Assembly (NCBI GenBank): GCA_036850795.1
Contig: JAAECO010000003.1
Coordinates: forward strand, 2,790,001 to 2,854,000
From: Cordyceps javanica
Taxonomy: Eukaryota; Ascomycota; Sordariomycetes; Hypocreales; Cordycipitaceae
Length of the DNA stretch: 64,000 nt
Reading direction: 5' to 3'
The notes under the pieces were generated by a model. That model saw nothing but the letters and a program-made list of their open reading frames with translations, did no database searches and had not been told where the DNA came from. Every line of letters starts with the position of its first letter. The stretch's first letter is position 1. Made by a program: the position numbers and the translations under genes. This document shows, piece by piece, positions 12,747-26,017 of this stretch.

Positions 12747-14563
12747 CTATAGCTTAATGGAGATATTGCAGTCGTCCAGCACAACTGCCAGTATGCTCAG
12801 TGCGCCGGTGTAGGCCAGCATAATGGCCATTGTTACCACCGGGGACACGTCCAGGGTAGGGACCGTCATGTTCACCAGTCCCGTCAAGAGGTTCGCGACA
12901 AGGAACAGACCGAGGCCGTTGCGGTTGAAAGCCCGCATAAGCTTGCTAGTGGCAAACTCGTAGGCTGCCCGCTCTGACTTCCTGTCAGTCGCATTGTAAA
13001 ACGCAGGAAAGAATATTGTGTCCAGAAAGCAGTAGCCGAGCACAAACACCGAGTTGAAGGCCGCGACCCAAAGCACGTATGGCAAGTTGGCCAGCCGCCT
13101 CGATACAGTCAAACCTAGCCCATACGAAAAGCTCGTGGACAAATTGTACAGCAGAACCCAAACGCCGGCCCACACGGCCATTGTCATTAGCAATGTGTTG
13201 CGCTGCACGCCGGCGCGAGCATCACCTCGCGGGTTCACTTTGCGTGGGAGCACGAACAAACCCAGGTTCTGACCGGCGAGAAAGATGGCCAGATATCCGA
13301 GAAAGCTAAAGATGCCCTCACGGTTCATCGAGAGCAGGTCGACGCGGGGCGCTGTCAGGATGTATGCTTTGAGCTCCGTCTTGTTGAGAGCAAGCTCATA
13401 CAGGCCGGAGACGATCATGGACAGCGCCGCGTACGACGGAATGAAGCGCAATATCTCCTGGAACAGAGCCACAAAGGGCGGCAGGAAGCCCAGGGTAAAG
13501 AAAAAGTTCCAATGTACACCATATTCGCTCGTGTGCTCGGCGTACTCGAGCCCCTTGACGCTCAGGAAGCGAACGAAGCCGAGGATCAACAAGGGAACCG
13601 AGTGACGGAGCGACCTGAGCAGCCGAGTGAACGGCGACAGGAAGCGGCCGCTCGCCTTCTCCTTGAGCACCGGGCGCGCGGCCATGACGCCGGCGGTGAA
13701 GACGTAGGAGCCGACACCGAGGTCCATGAGCGACGTGCCCCAAGTCTCGACCTTGGCGAAGCGACGGGGGAACAGGCGAAAATCGACGGCGAGGATTGCG
13801 ACGTAGGTGATGATTTGCATGGAGCCGCGGTACGTCGTCAGGAAGGGCTTGACGGGCACGGGGTCGAGTCTGGTCGCGTCGGTCGCATCGGTGGTGGTCG
13901 GCGCGGGGGGCAGGGCGAGTTTCTTCCTGCTGGGCGCCGAGGGCGGCAGCATGTAGACGAGGGCCACGGGCGTCGCGAGGAAGATGCAGAGCAGGAGGGG
14001 CGAGCTGGAGTAGAGCGTGGTCGCGAGCAGGACGGCGCAAACGTTGAGGCCGTAGTCGACGAGGTGGCCGAGAGCGCTGACGGGCTGGAAGAAGGAGTGG
14101 CGGGCCTGCAGCGCAGACCACAGTAGCACGGCAACCTGTGACGGTTTGTTCTGTCAGTACTGAATTGCATCCACATGTCCCTTCCCGGGTTCGCGGCTCT
14201 CGCGCATATTTCTTGGCGGCCCTTCCCGAGACTCCCGTCCCCAGCTGATGTCTCTACCGGTTTGCGCTGTCCCGTGCGGGCAAGCAGTGTTTGGTGATGG
14301 AACGCGTCTCGGGAGCCAAGCACGTGGAAAATGGCAGTTTTGAAGAGAGAGAGGGGAGGGAGAGAGACGGGGAGACGGAGATACAGAGGGAGAGAGACAG
14401 AGAGAGACAGAGAGCGACAGATAGTGACAGATAGTGACAGAGAGAGAGAAGAAGCACGTACCAGTGCAACGGCCGTGACATTGTTGATCTCGGAGACGGG
14501 TCCACCGGATAGATTTGACACAAAGTCTTCTTTTCGCTGTTTGTAGGAAGTAGGATTAGACAT
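12747..14563 (-). CDS. GWT1: GPI-anchor inositol acyltransferase, GWT1/PIG-W family
   Basis: Two exons, 14563-14462 and 14135-12747, encode 496 residues, the usual GWT1 size. GWT1 acylates the inositol of GlcN-PI in the ER membrane, an early essential step in GPI-anchor synthesis. The first exon carries the conserved N-terminus (SYKQRKEDFVSNLSGG, then EINNVTAV). The second continues with LLWSALQ and many hydrophobic segments consistent with a polytopic ER protein. FRLFPRRFAK, ETWGTSLMDLGVGSYVF and the C-terminal NLLTGLVN segment fit the family. The first exon joins the second in phase 0 at GTACGT and CACAG. The intron is 326 bases, long for this organism, and contains a long CT-rich microsatellite-like tract (coding-strand sense). 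Family assignment is confident; function is taken from the family. Confidence 0.93.
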
Positions 14564-16037
14564 TATTAAGGGTGCAAGGCAGGTCTTTGTACGCTGCCAA
14601 GATCAAGGTAAGAATGGGAACAAAACAAACGACAGAGCCAGAAGTGAAGAAAAAGGGGGGGGGGCTGAACACCAGGTCGTGTCACAATGGCAAAGCAAAG
14701 AGAAGACGAGAAATATAAAAAAAGACAGAGACACAATGACGTGGCAGCTTCTTGGATCCAGACACGTAGGTAATAAGTGAGTTGAATAGAAAAGCCGCGA
14801 GAGCCTCCAGAAAATTATATGGGGAGGGAGAGGCTGGTCAGGGTCATGGACGGATGGACGGAATGGTACAACCAAAAGACTGCACAGCTGGCACTTTGGC
14901 CAGGTACCTGTTAACTGGCCTGCCAGCTGCTTCGCTAAAAAACACAAAGTGGGCCTGACGGATTTGCTCGTTGGTCATGATCCCGTCCGATTGCCCAGTT
15001 TTATATCGCGGCTCCCAGCGTCACCACGCAGCCGCGGATGCCATTTGCCGTTCCGGAATGAATGCACACAGAGGGAGAGAGAGGTCCGGCCATGATTGAC
15101 TACAACAAACCCCGGACCGATGCATTTGTCCCCTCGAGCGCGGGCGGGCGCCGTCAGCGTCCTGCATCATCACACCCACCCTGACCAACTCACTCCATGC
15201 CTATTAGTGAAGCTGCGCCGCCGCCGGGCGTGACAACTTTGCCATTCGGGAGGAAGAAGGGGAGGAAGGGAGAGGGGAGGGGAGGGGGCTTACATGCTTC
15301 TTTCAGCTTCGCCACCCGTTTTCAACCTGAAGCACAAAAAAGAACAAAAAAAGAATGCTTCATGTAGAAGACATGATACCACGCAGCCTTGGTTTTCTTT
15401 TTTGTCTATTTTTTGTCTTATTTTTTTTCTTTACCATGTCAAGGGGAAAAAAAAAGAAAACGGCCCTTTTGGACCCCTCCTTTGACTCGTCGTCGCCGTC
15501 GTCGCCGCCCCCTTGTTCTTTGTCTGCCGTTTGGCTCACTCAACTTACGCCACACCGGACGCACAGGACACCGGTTGGGCAAAGCAAACCCCATCGTCAC
15601 AGTGGCCACCTTCGTCACAACCGGCTGCTTTCTTTGTTCTATCCTTGATCTTTCCATGTCAGGGAATTGTGACCCAAAGACTACATGTGGTGGCTGTATC
15701 CGTAAAGTCTCATCACATTGCCCTTTCGTCTGCCTAGCTGGGGAGGCTGTGACCCGTTGCCGGCTACCTGGCCCGTTTCGGCATGCGAGGTCTAAAACAT
15801 GTTTTTCAGAAAAGAACTCGTGATTACCATCCCATGTTATATAAGAATGTGTGCCAGAGCCTGTTTTTTATTCGCTTTGGTTTGGTCTGCTGTTCGTTTT
15901 TCTAGTCAAGCATTGCGGATCATTTTCGATCTCTATCCATCCTCTTGGTTCAATACTGCGACTGCTTCCCACTTACACGCAAACCCCAAACTGCAACGGG
16001 ACAGTCTTGCTTCCTCGACGTCCACCTATTTCAAGAT
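14564..16037. other. Divergent intergenic region between GWT1 and a BTB-like gene
   Basis: These 1.5 kb should contain both promoters. I see pyrimidine-rich leader sequence on each coding strand, a G-rich run at 14655-14664 and GGGAG repeats near 15240-15290. T-rich stretches lie at 15390-15430 and a CGTCGTCGCCGTCG tract near 15490. Small frames overlap here but show no domain. No RNA gene was recognised. Confidence 0.5.
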
Positions 16038-16991
16038 ATGCTCGCCCAAAGAAGGTCGCAGCGCTTGAACCCAGACAAGCAATCCCATCGGTACAGATAC
16101 CCGCCTCGCTCCCCAGATCATTCGAGTGACGACGACATGGACACTGCCACGCAGAAGCTGAAGCCGCCCCGGCGATCCAGCCTACCCGGGAGACGGAACA
16201 GCCGCGCGGGCAAATCTCGGGCCAGCAACAAGTCTCTATCGATAATCAACACGGAGAAGATCAGGAGCCACGTCGAACACGAAGCAAGGAATGCGCCCAG
16301 AAACGAAACCCTGTCGGCAGCAGAAGAGTCGAGACAGTTGAGTTTCCAACGGCATGGCGAGGCCCTGTGGAAGAAGGGCCCTGAGAACTTGGGTAACAGA
16401 AACATGCCTCACGTCGACATTGAAGCGCTTCCACTCCCTGCGACGCCGTCCTCGTCAGACCACGACAGCATCATCGCTCAAGCCGTCATTCACTCCCAGC
16501 GCAAGAACTCGGTCGGCCTACGCCGCAAGTTCGACCTAGACCAGGTGCATGCGACAATCCCCGAACCCGCTCGGTCACCCTCAACGCCCGACTTTGACCC
16601 CAAGAAGCTGCTCTCTGCCATTGCAGACACAAACGAGACTCCGGCACCCACAACATCCAAGCAGCCTGTTATCCCAATGCGTACGTATACAAGACTCACG
16701 CCAACATCAGCTTTGTGTATATCCACATGTGCGTAGGAGAAGCACATATACTAACACCACTTTCACATAGACCTTCAATATGCAAGACATTATCTCCCCA
16801 TATTGGCCTCCATCATCATGCAGGGCCAACATTACTACGGTGGTACGTTTGAGAGGATCGAGCTGCCGATGCCACATCCGACAGCATGGGCGGAAACGGT
16901 CGCGTGGGTGTACACTGGCGAAGCGACGCTCGTGACTGACCAAGTTCGAGAGAATGTCAAACATTTTGGCGGCCGGCTATGCGAAGAATGA
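16038..16991 (+). CDS. Small fungal protein with BTB-like C-terminus
   Basis: Two exons, 16038-16680 and 16771-16991, joined in phase 1 across a 90-base intron (GTACGT...CACATAG), give 287 residues. The first 210 residues are disordered and charged, with an Arg/Ser-rich patch near residue 45 and SP/TP motifs. The second exon reads through YARHYLPILASIIMQGQHYY and ends in ELPMPHP...WAETVAWVYTGEA. This resembles the later half of a BTB/POZ fold, where a loop precedes the conserved tyrosine-threonine-glycine. A BTB-like interaction domain is therefore my inference. The first half of a normal BTB domain is not evident, so it could be a divergent or partial fold. The gene lies downstream of a shared 1.5-kb promoter region with GWT1. 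Partners and function are unknown. Confidence 0.65.
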
Positions 16992-17014
16992 AAGAATGAA
17001 AGATTGAAGGAAAA

Positions 17015-17065
17015 AAGAAAAAAAAGAAAGGAAAAGAAAGGAAAAGAAAGGAAAAGAAAAAAAAC
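17015..17065 (+). repeat. Short purine tandem repeat, unit close to GAAAGGAAAA
   Basis: About three to four copies of a 10-base purine unit (GAAAGGAAAA) follow directly after the stop of the BTB-like gene, in its probable 3' UTR. All bases in this stretch are A or G. Confidence 0.7.
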
Positions 17066-17736
17066 ATAACGACAACAACAACGAATCTTCAGCCATTGGG
17101 CTTTTCATTGAATGAACGCAGGACAAAGAATAACGACAAAGGATTTCTGGTGTGGTGCGTCACCACTTTGATATTTGTGTGAATGAATATATGACAACCG
17201 GTAAATGAAGCGGGGGACAGCGTCTTTGTTCCTTCTTTCACTTTTTCTTCTTCTTTTCCCTTCTCTTTTGTGCTGGAAGCTTACGAGTACAACGAGTCAA
17301 TATATCTTGAGCGCTAGAATTATCACAACACTTTTTTTTTTTGTTTTCTCCTTTGCTTTTCCTTATTTCCTCGTTTCGTACCCTGTGTGTATGTGCGTGC
17401 AAGTGGCTGTCTTCATTGCTGTGGTGCGTCACTGCATGTGATAGCTCATGTTGGTCATTGGCCCTCCTCCGGTCTCTGTAGGTAGTTGGAGCGATGCAGC
17501 CTCGATCAGCCTGCCCATCTTGGCATTTTATTTTTTGAAAAGAAAAAGAAAAAGAAAAGTGTTGATAGTAATTTTCGAGGGATGAGTGCGTATGACGCCA
17601 CAGTCTTCTGCAGGCTGATTTCTCTTTTGTTCCCACACACACACACTTACACACACACAATCATGGAGAGCTACATGCAATCCACACTTCGCCTCGCGGC
17701 ATCTCGCATGCAAGCCAAAAAGCCGTTGAAAGAAGC

Positions 17737-17761
17737 AAAAAAAAAAAAAAAAAAAAAAAAA
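17737..17761 (+). repeat. 25-base poly(A) tract
   Basis: An uninterrupted run of 25 adenines is followed by AGAAAAGGAAAAGG. No retroelement features adjoin it. Confidence 0.85.
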
Positions 17762-20700
17762 GAAAAGGAAAAGGCAAAGGAAATTAACACATGGCAACAA
17801 AGGCAACGTCCATAGACGAGTCGTTTCCGATATAGCTGGCGTAGCAAGAGGGTGTGGTGCGCGTCCACTACCAAAACTGTCGCCAAAGCGCCCTGCATAT
17901 CAAAGCAAGAACAGCTCGTATTGACGAACATTGTGTCTCATCACCCCTATCTTTTTCTTTCTTTCAATTTTCTTTCAATTCTCTCTCGGTTTTCGTCTAT
18001 GCAACATTACGACACTGGGCGTATCATCTCATGCAGACTAGTCCCCAGAGAAAAAACAAAAGGAATAATACACCAGCTGCATCCTGGCGGCTCCATCTGC
18101 TCAGTCTTGTCGGGGAAGTCGCAGGAGTAAGGCGTGCAGTAGCGAAATCTCACGATGCTAGAGCTAGCCTGGCCCCGCGTTGCATCTGTCAGCACAAACG
18201 TAACCCGCCCTGTGGAATAAACTCCGAAGTGAAAAGAATTAAAAATAAATAAATAAAAAAGACCAAAAGAACCCTTTTCCCCCCACCCCTTCCTTCTCCG
18301 GAGACTTCTCCGGCGCAGCACGATCAAGGGCTTCCCGGGGAGGGAGGGAAGGGGGGGGGGGGAGTGAGTGGGCGGATGCAAGACCCGAAGGCCGTCGGGG
18401 GCAAGGTGGTTCTCTTTCTTTTATTGTGATCCCGGGTCATATGGGCTTCGTCGCAGCACCTTGGCTTCCATTGTTACGGCTTTTCCTTCGTTGGTACCCG
18501 GGAACATGTTTTGGCGTCGTCGACGGTCGTCATCGAGAACAAAGAGCTAGACATTAAAAGCAACAGAAAAAAAGAAACAAGAAAAGAATAGATCAAAGGA
18601 ACCCCCCCAGTGGGCTAACTAGCTCATGTAAGTCCAGTGTGACCGTGGGGACTTCACAGCCACCGGCGGCGGCGCCGCGCATGTGGCTGCTGCGGGATGG
18701 AAAGAGTGCGCGCGGCATTGGCAACTGCGCCATTCGCTTCAGGTAGACAAGAGCGAGAGGGAATGAGGACAAGGAGGACAAGGAGACGGATGGAGAGAGA
18801 GAGAAAGAATGAGCGAGAGAAAGTGCAAAGAGGCAGCCATGTTTCGTTGTTCTAAAAAAAAAAAAACAGGACAGTCTTTCTTTGTTCCTTTGTCTTGACC
18901 ACACCCTACGAGCACCCGCACGCCACACCTGTATGCAAGCATGGAGTTAGTCAAGTACTTACTGCGCGCCGCCGGAAAGAGAGAGAGAGAGTTGTGATGA
19001 TAAAATAATACTAATAATCCAAGTGACGGGCAAGATGGAACAAAGTAAGTACCTCACAAGTACCACGCCGCGTCTTCCTTGAAGAACCTTGTTCCCTGTC
19101 ACCGGAGGCGTAACATGGGGCTTCCTTCACACCACACCCCCTCCCTTCGACAGACAGAGGGGGGATCATGATGGGTGTGTGGCGGCGTTGCTCCATCTGC
19201 ACCAAGACTCCATCTAGGCCCTCTACTAAGTACATAGTCAATCTTTCCGTCCTTCTTTTTCGAATGCTCCCTCTCTGTGTCTCGCTCCCCGTCGTCTCAT
19301 TGTTGCAGAAAACAAGGAGAACAAAGGCCAAGAGAAGACCACCAGAGGCTGGGGAGAATGAGCAAGTGCTAAAAGTTGTCTCGTCGACTGACCGACTACT
19401 CAGTAACTCGGTAGTCGAAAGAAAAAAAAGCCAGAGAGCGCGTGCCGCTCTAACGTGGATGTCTTTGGGAGTTTTGCTCCAGTTTCTTTCCCGTTTTTTT
19501 TTTTGGCCTCAGCTATTCTCATGATCCTTATCTACCTGCAGCACTTGGACCGAGAATGACATGTTTCTTTTGTGCCCCCCCCTCATACCCTCGGGAGGCG
19601 TTGTTGTGGTTGTTGTTTTACCGGGTCTCTACTGATGATACATGAGAAGAAAAGCCACCCTCCTCCCCCCACTGGTTTGGTTTGGTTTCTTTGCTTTTTT
19701 TTGTCGGTCGACCCTTGCTCCATCACGATTTGAGAATATGCAAAACATGCACTGGGCTCCACGAGTTTACCCTCTCTTTCTCCATCCCTACCTACTTACC
19801 CTGTTCCGCCCTCCTCTTCTCCACCCCAGGGGGGAAGGGGTGAAAAGGCTGAAGACGTCTTTTGTTGCGGAGAATCAGAAGCGCTTGGACGGGAAAAGAC
19901 GGTAGCCCCTTTGCAACGGCCGTAAGTCTTTGATGAATCTGCGAAGCTTGCATGACTGGGGCCGTGCAGCCAGTTTCTAAAAAAAGAAAGAAAAAAACGA
20001 AAGCAGAGAGAAAGAGAAGGAAGAAAACCAGCGAGAAAGAAAGGAAAAAACAGATAATCCATGTCACGGATGTGGTTGTGAAATTCGGACATGTCACACG
20101 CTCTGCGGTCGCCGAGTGGCGTTTCCAACCTCCGTAGCCGGCGCCGCCGTCTCTATCAAAGAAAAACAACTTGGGGCTTTACGACGAGTTCCTCGGCGCA
20201 TTGTGGCTGGCCACTCGGCCAAACCAGACCAGAGGACAGATGAGCACTGCCCGGTTCAAAACAGTCGCCCGTCGTGTTTTTTTTTGTCTTGCTGCTTCCT
20301 TGTAGATTACATACATGCATAGCAAGCACATCATCTTCAAGGTTGCAGAACAATGACGGGAATTTCGGTCCGGAGGCTCCCCTCTTTCACCAAGAAAAAA
20401 AAAGCAGAGGAGAAGAATAAAAAAAAAGAAAGAAAATGACATTGGCACTAGTGTCCTTTCTAACCCCTGATCCCGGCTCGTTTCTTTTTTTTGCTTTTTC
20501 TTTGCTTCTTTCCAACGAACCGCAACGTGGCCCTGTGGCGTCTATTGAAGACCCTGGTTATTTCCTTTTTTTTCTCGCCTTCTTCTGGTCTTGCCGAAGA
20601 AGCTGATTTGCATATGGGCCAACGCATAATGCAGCATTGCCGAGGAAAAAGCAAAGACGAAATTAGAAGAAAAAAATTCATTTGCTTGGCTTGGCCGACG

Positions 20701-20950
20701 ACAATGCCCCTGTTGCGCCAGAGAAGTGCGTTTCTGAGCCGCGGTAATCCGTTTTTTTTTTCGGTTTTGCTCAACCCTCTATCGGGGCTCACTGATCAGA
20801 CACAGGACGAGAGGGAGGGCACGGATGGGGTTTTCTTTCTGGTTGCGGACCGCGCCGCGGGAACTACCGCTTCCCATGTGGAGATGACAACTTTCGGTAA
20901 TGTAGTTTGCTTGCTCATCTAGCGTAGAGCAAATTTGGTGATGCGCATGT

Positions 20951-21217
20951 TTATACACGATCAAGTTGAAGACTTTGTCGTGCTCGTTGGCACTGTCTCC
21001 AAGAGCGAATAGTTGGAGTTTGCATTCGCGCATCGTATACGCTAATTGGGCAAGATACGCGCGCCCCAGAAGGGGGGGGAGGGGAGAGAGGGAGAGACTC
21101 AGCGAATGCAGCTCGGGCCCGACTTTGGTCCAGCCCCCAGCCAGCATGCGCCGTCGGGGGATTTTCCTTGCGGTACTGATAGGTGTCCTCGGGAACAGAG
21201 CGAGTTGACTGTGCCAT
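20951..21217 (-). CDS. Candidate small orphan ORF (weak)
   Basis: A minus-strand ATG in good context (CACCATGGC) opens an 88-codon frame. Its first 35 residues (MAQSTRSVPEDTYQYRKE and on) have balanced, protein-like composition, whereas the later part becomes Pro-rich and less convincing. It may be only a first exon, with splicing before the Pro-rich part. I do not recognise any family, there is no neighbour to give context, and the frame could be chance. Confidence 0.22.
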   Translation of the reverse strand: MAQSTRSVPEDTYQYRKENPPTAHAGWGLDQSRARAAFAESLPLSPPPPSGARVSCPISVYDARMQTPTIRSWRQCQRARQSLQLDRV

Positions 21218-21933
21218 GGTGGGTTTGTCGGCCAAACCCCGTCTCTGAGGGCGATGGCCAGCTGGCCTCCCCCCCCGGCAATCCTCTATTCCGGGGTGGA
21301 TAGGTGGATAGGAGAGGAACTTTACTCCCCAGTACTACTATTAAGTAGTACTTCTGCACTTGGTGACTAGGGGAGGGGAATCACGACATTTCTTCAGATG
21401 CGCCGCGATGTGGGAGGGGGGACCACAGAGGGGGGGAGCGGCTGGACCGGGGCGTTTCTCATTGGAGAGCGAGTAGCGAAATAGCTCGCTGTGGAAACAC
21501 GACCCGCGAAGAAGAACGATAACCCACCTCGAGCTCTTTTTGCGTGTGATTCCGAATTCGAGAGCACGTTGCTTGGCTGTCTTTTTTGGAGGAAGGGTAG
21601 CGAGACCCCCCTCCCCTTCTTCCCCTACCTGTCAGTAGGTGCCCCCATCGTGTCCGCGGCGCCTGTTCCTTGCAGGCTGCAAGCCATATGGCACCGATAT
21701 TGGCTTTCTCGGTCAAAACGCTGACCCTCAACAATACTGAGCTCGCAGGAACAAACTGATGCTGGACCCCTCCGACTCCCATTTTCGTATAATGGGGCCG
21801 TTGTGTATAGTTACGGACCGGGGCTACTTACAAGGCGCAGCAAACATGACAAACTAAAAAACACATCATGTGGCCCCAACCAAGATTGTCCTCTTAATCT
21901 TTTACTCTGTACGGAGTAGATCGGCGACGCTTT

Positions 21934-21972
<39 letters not shown>
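21934..21972 (+). repeat. GA microsatellite
   Basis: A run of about 13 GA units is broken by GGG and then continues. It lies a few bases after a TACGGAGTA motif in a long gene-free interval. Confidence 0.85.
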
Positions 21973-24259
21973 TCCTCGCCGACCAAGTCACCCGAAAAAA
22001 AAAAAACAATATGTGCGTCGTATCAGCGAAAGAGGGGAGCCAGGACGATAACCAATTGCCAACAGTAGAGATTATAACTAGATAACTTGACTAGCACAAT
22101 TCCCACCACACCTGGCGCTTTATTTATTACGCATTGCGCATTACGCACTCCGCATACTCCGCAATTACGCATCACGGAAAAGAGACGAGTACAATTCATG
22201 GTGATCCAATTCATCAATTCGTACTGGGTACATGGTCTCAGGTGAGAGGCCAAAAATAAATCATGGTAAACCCCCCCAACAGAGAAGTTTTTCTTAAAAA
22301 AAAAAAAAACACCTTCCTCTGCCGCCTTGTTCACGCAGAAGAAAGCTCCACCACGTACAAGGGGGGGAACCTTGCCTGGCTGCCTGGCAATTATTGATGA
22401 CTTTTGGGGCTTCGATTTGTGGTTAGCCGACGAGGGCGATCAAGGTTGCTGCAGCCAATTTAGGAAGGCGATTGGCATGGGTTCGCCCATGCTACATGGA
22501 TGTATGTGAAATTTAATCATTCTCATTATTACCATTAGTAGGATTTTTAGCCTTTCACGTTCTTCATGCCATGTGCCCATCTCAATGACAGCCTCCCTCC
22601 CCGGTATTACGATGGGGAGAAGGGGGGGCAGGGCATGAAAAAGAAGGGTCAGCGACATTGCAGAGCCAAAGATGCAATCAAAAAAAGTAAAAGCCCACTC
22701 GATGTTGTTGTTGTTGATGCTGCTGATGTTGTTCTTTGTTGGGCAATACTAACGGTTTCTTGGCATGGGAATACAAACGAGATCCCGGCTGCGCCTGGAA
22801 ACTCGTCTCGTCTCGCGCACAGAGTACTTACAGATGACCGCCATCTCTACTTACCCCATGCCTTTACAAAGAACACAACAAGAGCTCCAGACTCGCCTTC
22901 TTCTCTCTCCTTGACGCACCGAATTTGGAAATCGTCTCCGCGCCACCCAAGGACAGGGTTCTTTTGCTCTACGTATTCCTCGCACCCAAGTTTCTGCCTC
23001 TCTCTCTCTCTCTCTCTCAATGGACAAGGTCCGTTGACCGTCGTTTACTCATGACTCTGACCATCTTCTTCTCTTCTTTTCCCTTTCTCGTTTACATCAT
23101 CCCAGCTGGGGGGCCCTGATGCCGGCAACGCGCAATGGCTTTCCGTAGGGTAGTATTCTGGCCCATCCATGTCCACCGGCAACAATGGATGGGTACTGGT
23201 AGATGCAAAGCTCCTTCTGCTTCTCGCAGTCCGGGGGGGGAAGGCCTTGTTAAGCGTGTCGAGGTGACAACGGCCGCAGCAAGTCTGCATCAGAACCACC
23301 ACAGGGCTACGTAGCGAGCCAGAACCGAGCGAGACAAGCCCGTCAAAACAAAAGCTTGTCTGCAAGCCATCATGGCACCAGAGTTGCAAGCCTCATCCCG
23401 GCAAGCCTACACACACCCCTGCTCCATCGAGAAATTATTGGCTTGCATATTGCTCCATGAACCTGCATGACAAACTGTAGCCTGCAAGAATCCTGATACT
23501 GGGGCCGAACAGGCAGGCTTGCCCACACCTGCCAGAAGCCACTAACTAATCAGAAGCGACGGCTTGCAGGTCATCCTGCGTCATGGATCTCATTTGCACC
23601 TCATTTACTCCGGAGTCTTCGATCATCGCTCATTGGAGCTAACGAGAGCTACAGCCAACAACACGAGCCGTACTGATAGTTGAGTGAAGAAATTCATCTG
23701 TGGACGGTGCCACTGACACTGGTCTTGATTACTCGTACAATGGCTGGCCTTTGCCAAGCATGCTACTCAACCCGACAACAAGCACGCACGTATTCCCCTG
23801 CCGGCTCAATGCCTCTTTGTGGCCCGTGGCATTCCTCCCAATTAACATCTTCCCCCCCAAAGCATAGAATCCATGCGTTATCTCCCAGATATAGACATCC
23901 ATCCTCATTCACAATCAAAACTAACTTTTCAACATCCTCACCTCTGTAGTCTAAGCTTGACACACTGTAGAGGACTTTTCGGCCATCCAACTGGCAAAAT
24001 AAACAAGAAAAAAGAGAATCCAAATTTCGTTGTCAAATCCGAAGCAAACCTGATCTTGCTTTTTTAAAACCCTTTTCCTTGGAGAGTGCTGTGTACCCTC
24101 TCGAGGTGATGCATGTCGTTGGTGGTACAAATTCGTCAGAGGAAAGACGTAAAAGCAAATCAGAAAAAAAAAAGAACCGAAAAGACACAAAATAAGAGAA
24201 GACTGCCGAGCAAATGGCGAGTGCCAGGTCAAACTGCCATGGGCTCGATCAAAAGATAG

Positions 24260-26017
24260 CTAGTACGACGACACCATGGTATCGCCGGTGTAGCCCATTT
24301 TCCCATCGCGAAAGGTACTGGGAACTCGGATGGGATAGGAAGTGCTAGAGTCGTAAGCAGCACGTCCTCGCTTCTCCCAATTGCCATCCTGCTCGTCCTG
24401 ACACTGTACAGATCGTCCCTTGTGACGTACGTATCGGATGAGAGAATCAGATCCTGGGGGTGTCTTGAGAACGACCGACTGCCGTGGTGCGGGGGCAAGA
24501 CGCTGCTCGTCGTTGGTGTCGCCATCGGCTCTGCTACCCCACGATGTCTGACAGGTGGCTGTTAGCACTGGAACCGGGCCCCAATTGGGATGGACGAGGG
24601 AGACAAACACATACCATGTTAAGAGTGACGAGGGCATAGAGCTTAATCAGGCCGTGAAAGTAGCCAAAGAGGATAGATAGAGGAAGGTAGCAAACGTCGG
24701 CGGGGTTGCGGCGAAACAGACCCATGAGCTTGACAACCTTGGTAAAGGCGAACATGAAGATGAACTGGGCCCAGAATGCAGACTGGCGACTGCCAAGATC
24801 CCACTCAGCCGTGGCCCACCAGCAAGCGGCGAGCAAAAGCGGGTCGACGGCAAAGGCGAGCGAGGTAAAGGTTGCAATGTGCAGGGCATACGTGCACCAT
24901 GGCTGCTGGCTGCATAGTTGGAGAAGTTGACGTTAGCGGCATGCAGGTAGTTGGGGCCGGGGATCGACATTGTGTGGTTTGGCAACTTACACCCAGATGT
25001 GCTTCTCGCGGACGAGGCTGGTCCAGTTGCTACGCCAGTTGCTGCGCGCCCAGCGCGTGCACTGGTACAGGAACTTGGGGCCGTTTTCCAACGTGGTTTC
25101 GAGCTCACACTCGCGCTCGTACTGGATCCACGTCTTCCACTGGTGGCTGACGAGCCAGCGGGTAACAAAGTTGTCGTCGTCGGCGTTGAGAATCCACTTT
25201 CGCCATTTCTCGTTCTTGAAGCCGTGCAGGAAGTCGTGGCTCTGCAGGATTTCCGACCGGTAAGCGCCGGTGCGACCCGACATGCATGAGGTGCCGCCGT
25301 CCATGTTGTGCGTGGCTGAAATCTCAAAGTTGCGGCGTTCAATGTACGCAGCTCCGAGCCAGTTCCACATGCGAGCAGACAGCGGCGCATCCCACTCGCG
25401 CCGAACCCGTTGGTTGGTCCCGACACCACCCATCTTGGGGTCCTCAAAGGGAGCGAGGATCCAGGGCATGAGGGTGGAGGGCCAGGTGACGTCGTCGTCG
25501 GCCATGATGGTAATGGGAGTCTTGACCTGAGGTAGGGCCTCGCAAACCTGCAGACGCTTGTTTGCAATGGGAGTGTCAAAGACACGAATGGCAGGATAAC
25601 CGAGAGTTGCAACAAGCCTGTCGAGAGCCTCTCGCTTATCGTGCGTGGTCACCAGGATCAGCTCGGCCGGCTTGCAGGCGAGAATGCTCTGAAGCGAAGG
25701 GCGGAGCTCCTCAAACACATTATGAATGGTTGGGATAACAACAGTGACATCGTAATTCGTGAAGGTCGGCTTGGATGCAATGGGCTTTGACTTGTAAGCC
25801 CAGTGGCTAACGCAGTGAACAATGAGGCGAAGATAGCGATGGACCCTACTGTTGTGTAAGTCGGCGTAGCCAACGGGAGAGGGCAGTCAACTTACCACAG
25901 AACCCAGAAAACAACACACCAAAAGGTGGGAGAGTACCAAAAGTCAGTAGAGAACCATGACCATGCTGGAACGGTGAAGAATGGCCTGATTAGATGGTCA
26001 ATGTTGATTTGCTCCAT
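24260..26017 (-). CDS. Membrane glycosyltransferase family 2 (fungal GT2 / Cps1-like polysaccharide synthase)
   Basis: Four exons, 26017-25896, 25845-24991, 24909-24615 and 24547-24260, encode 519 residues. Introns of 50, 81 and 67 bases have GTAAGT or GTATGT donors. Processive GT2 marks are present: VVIPT at about 76-80, DDD at 157-159, a second DDD at 263-265 (NADDDNF) and the QxxRW motif as QCTRW at 302-306. One N-terminal membrane segment (about 28-50) and several C-terminal ones frame the catalytic core. The protein should polymerise a sugar at the plasma membrane and export it; the sugar cannot be read from sequence. Single-copy homologues in cereal pathogens such as Zymoseptoria tritici (ZtGT2) are needed for hyphal growth on solid surfaces and virulence, so a cell-surface role is likely. 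The hydrophilic C-tail begins TSWGSRADGD. Confidence 0.9.

Larger units (their letters stand above)
16992..24259. other. Intergenic, 7.3 kb between the BTB-like gene and the GT2 gene
   Basis: It starts with a purine tandem repeat and contains a 25-base A run, a CA tract near 17635-17658, many A-rich and T-rich runs of 8-13 bases, G runs near 18350, a GA tract at 21934-21972 and a CT tract at 22998-23018. The sequence switches repeatedly between purine-rich and pyrimidine-rich. One weak minus-strand ORF (20951-21217) is listed separately. Nothing else supports a protein or RNA gene; the last part probably includes the GT2 3' UTR. Confidence 0.55.

Noticed and set aside
13396..14126. Long frames on both strands within GWT1
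   Set aside because: These are shadows of the GWT1 exon, Arg/Pro-rich because of GC-rich third positions.
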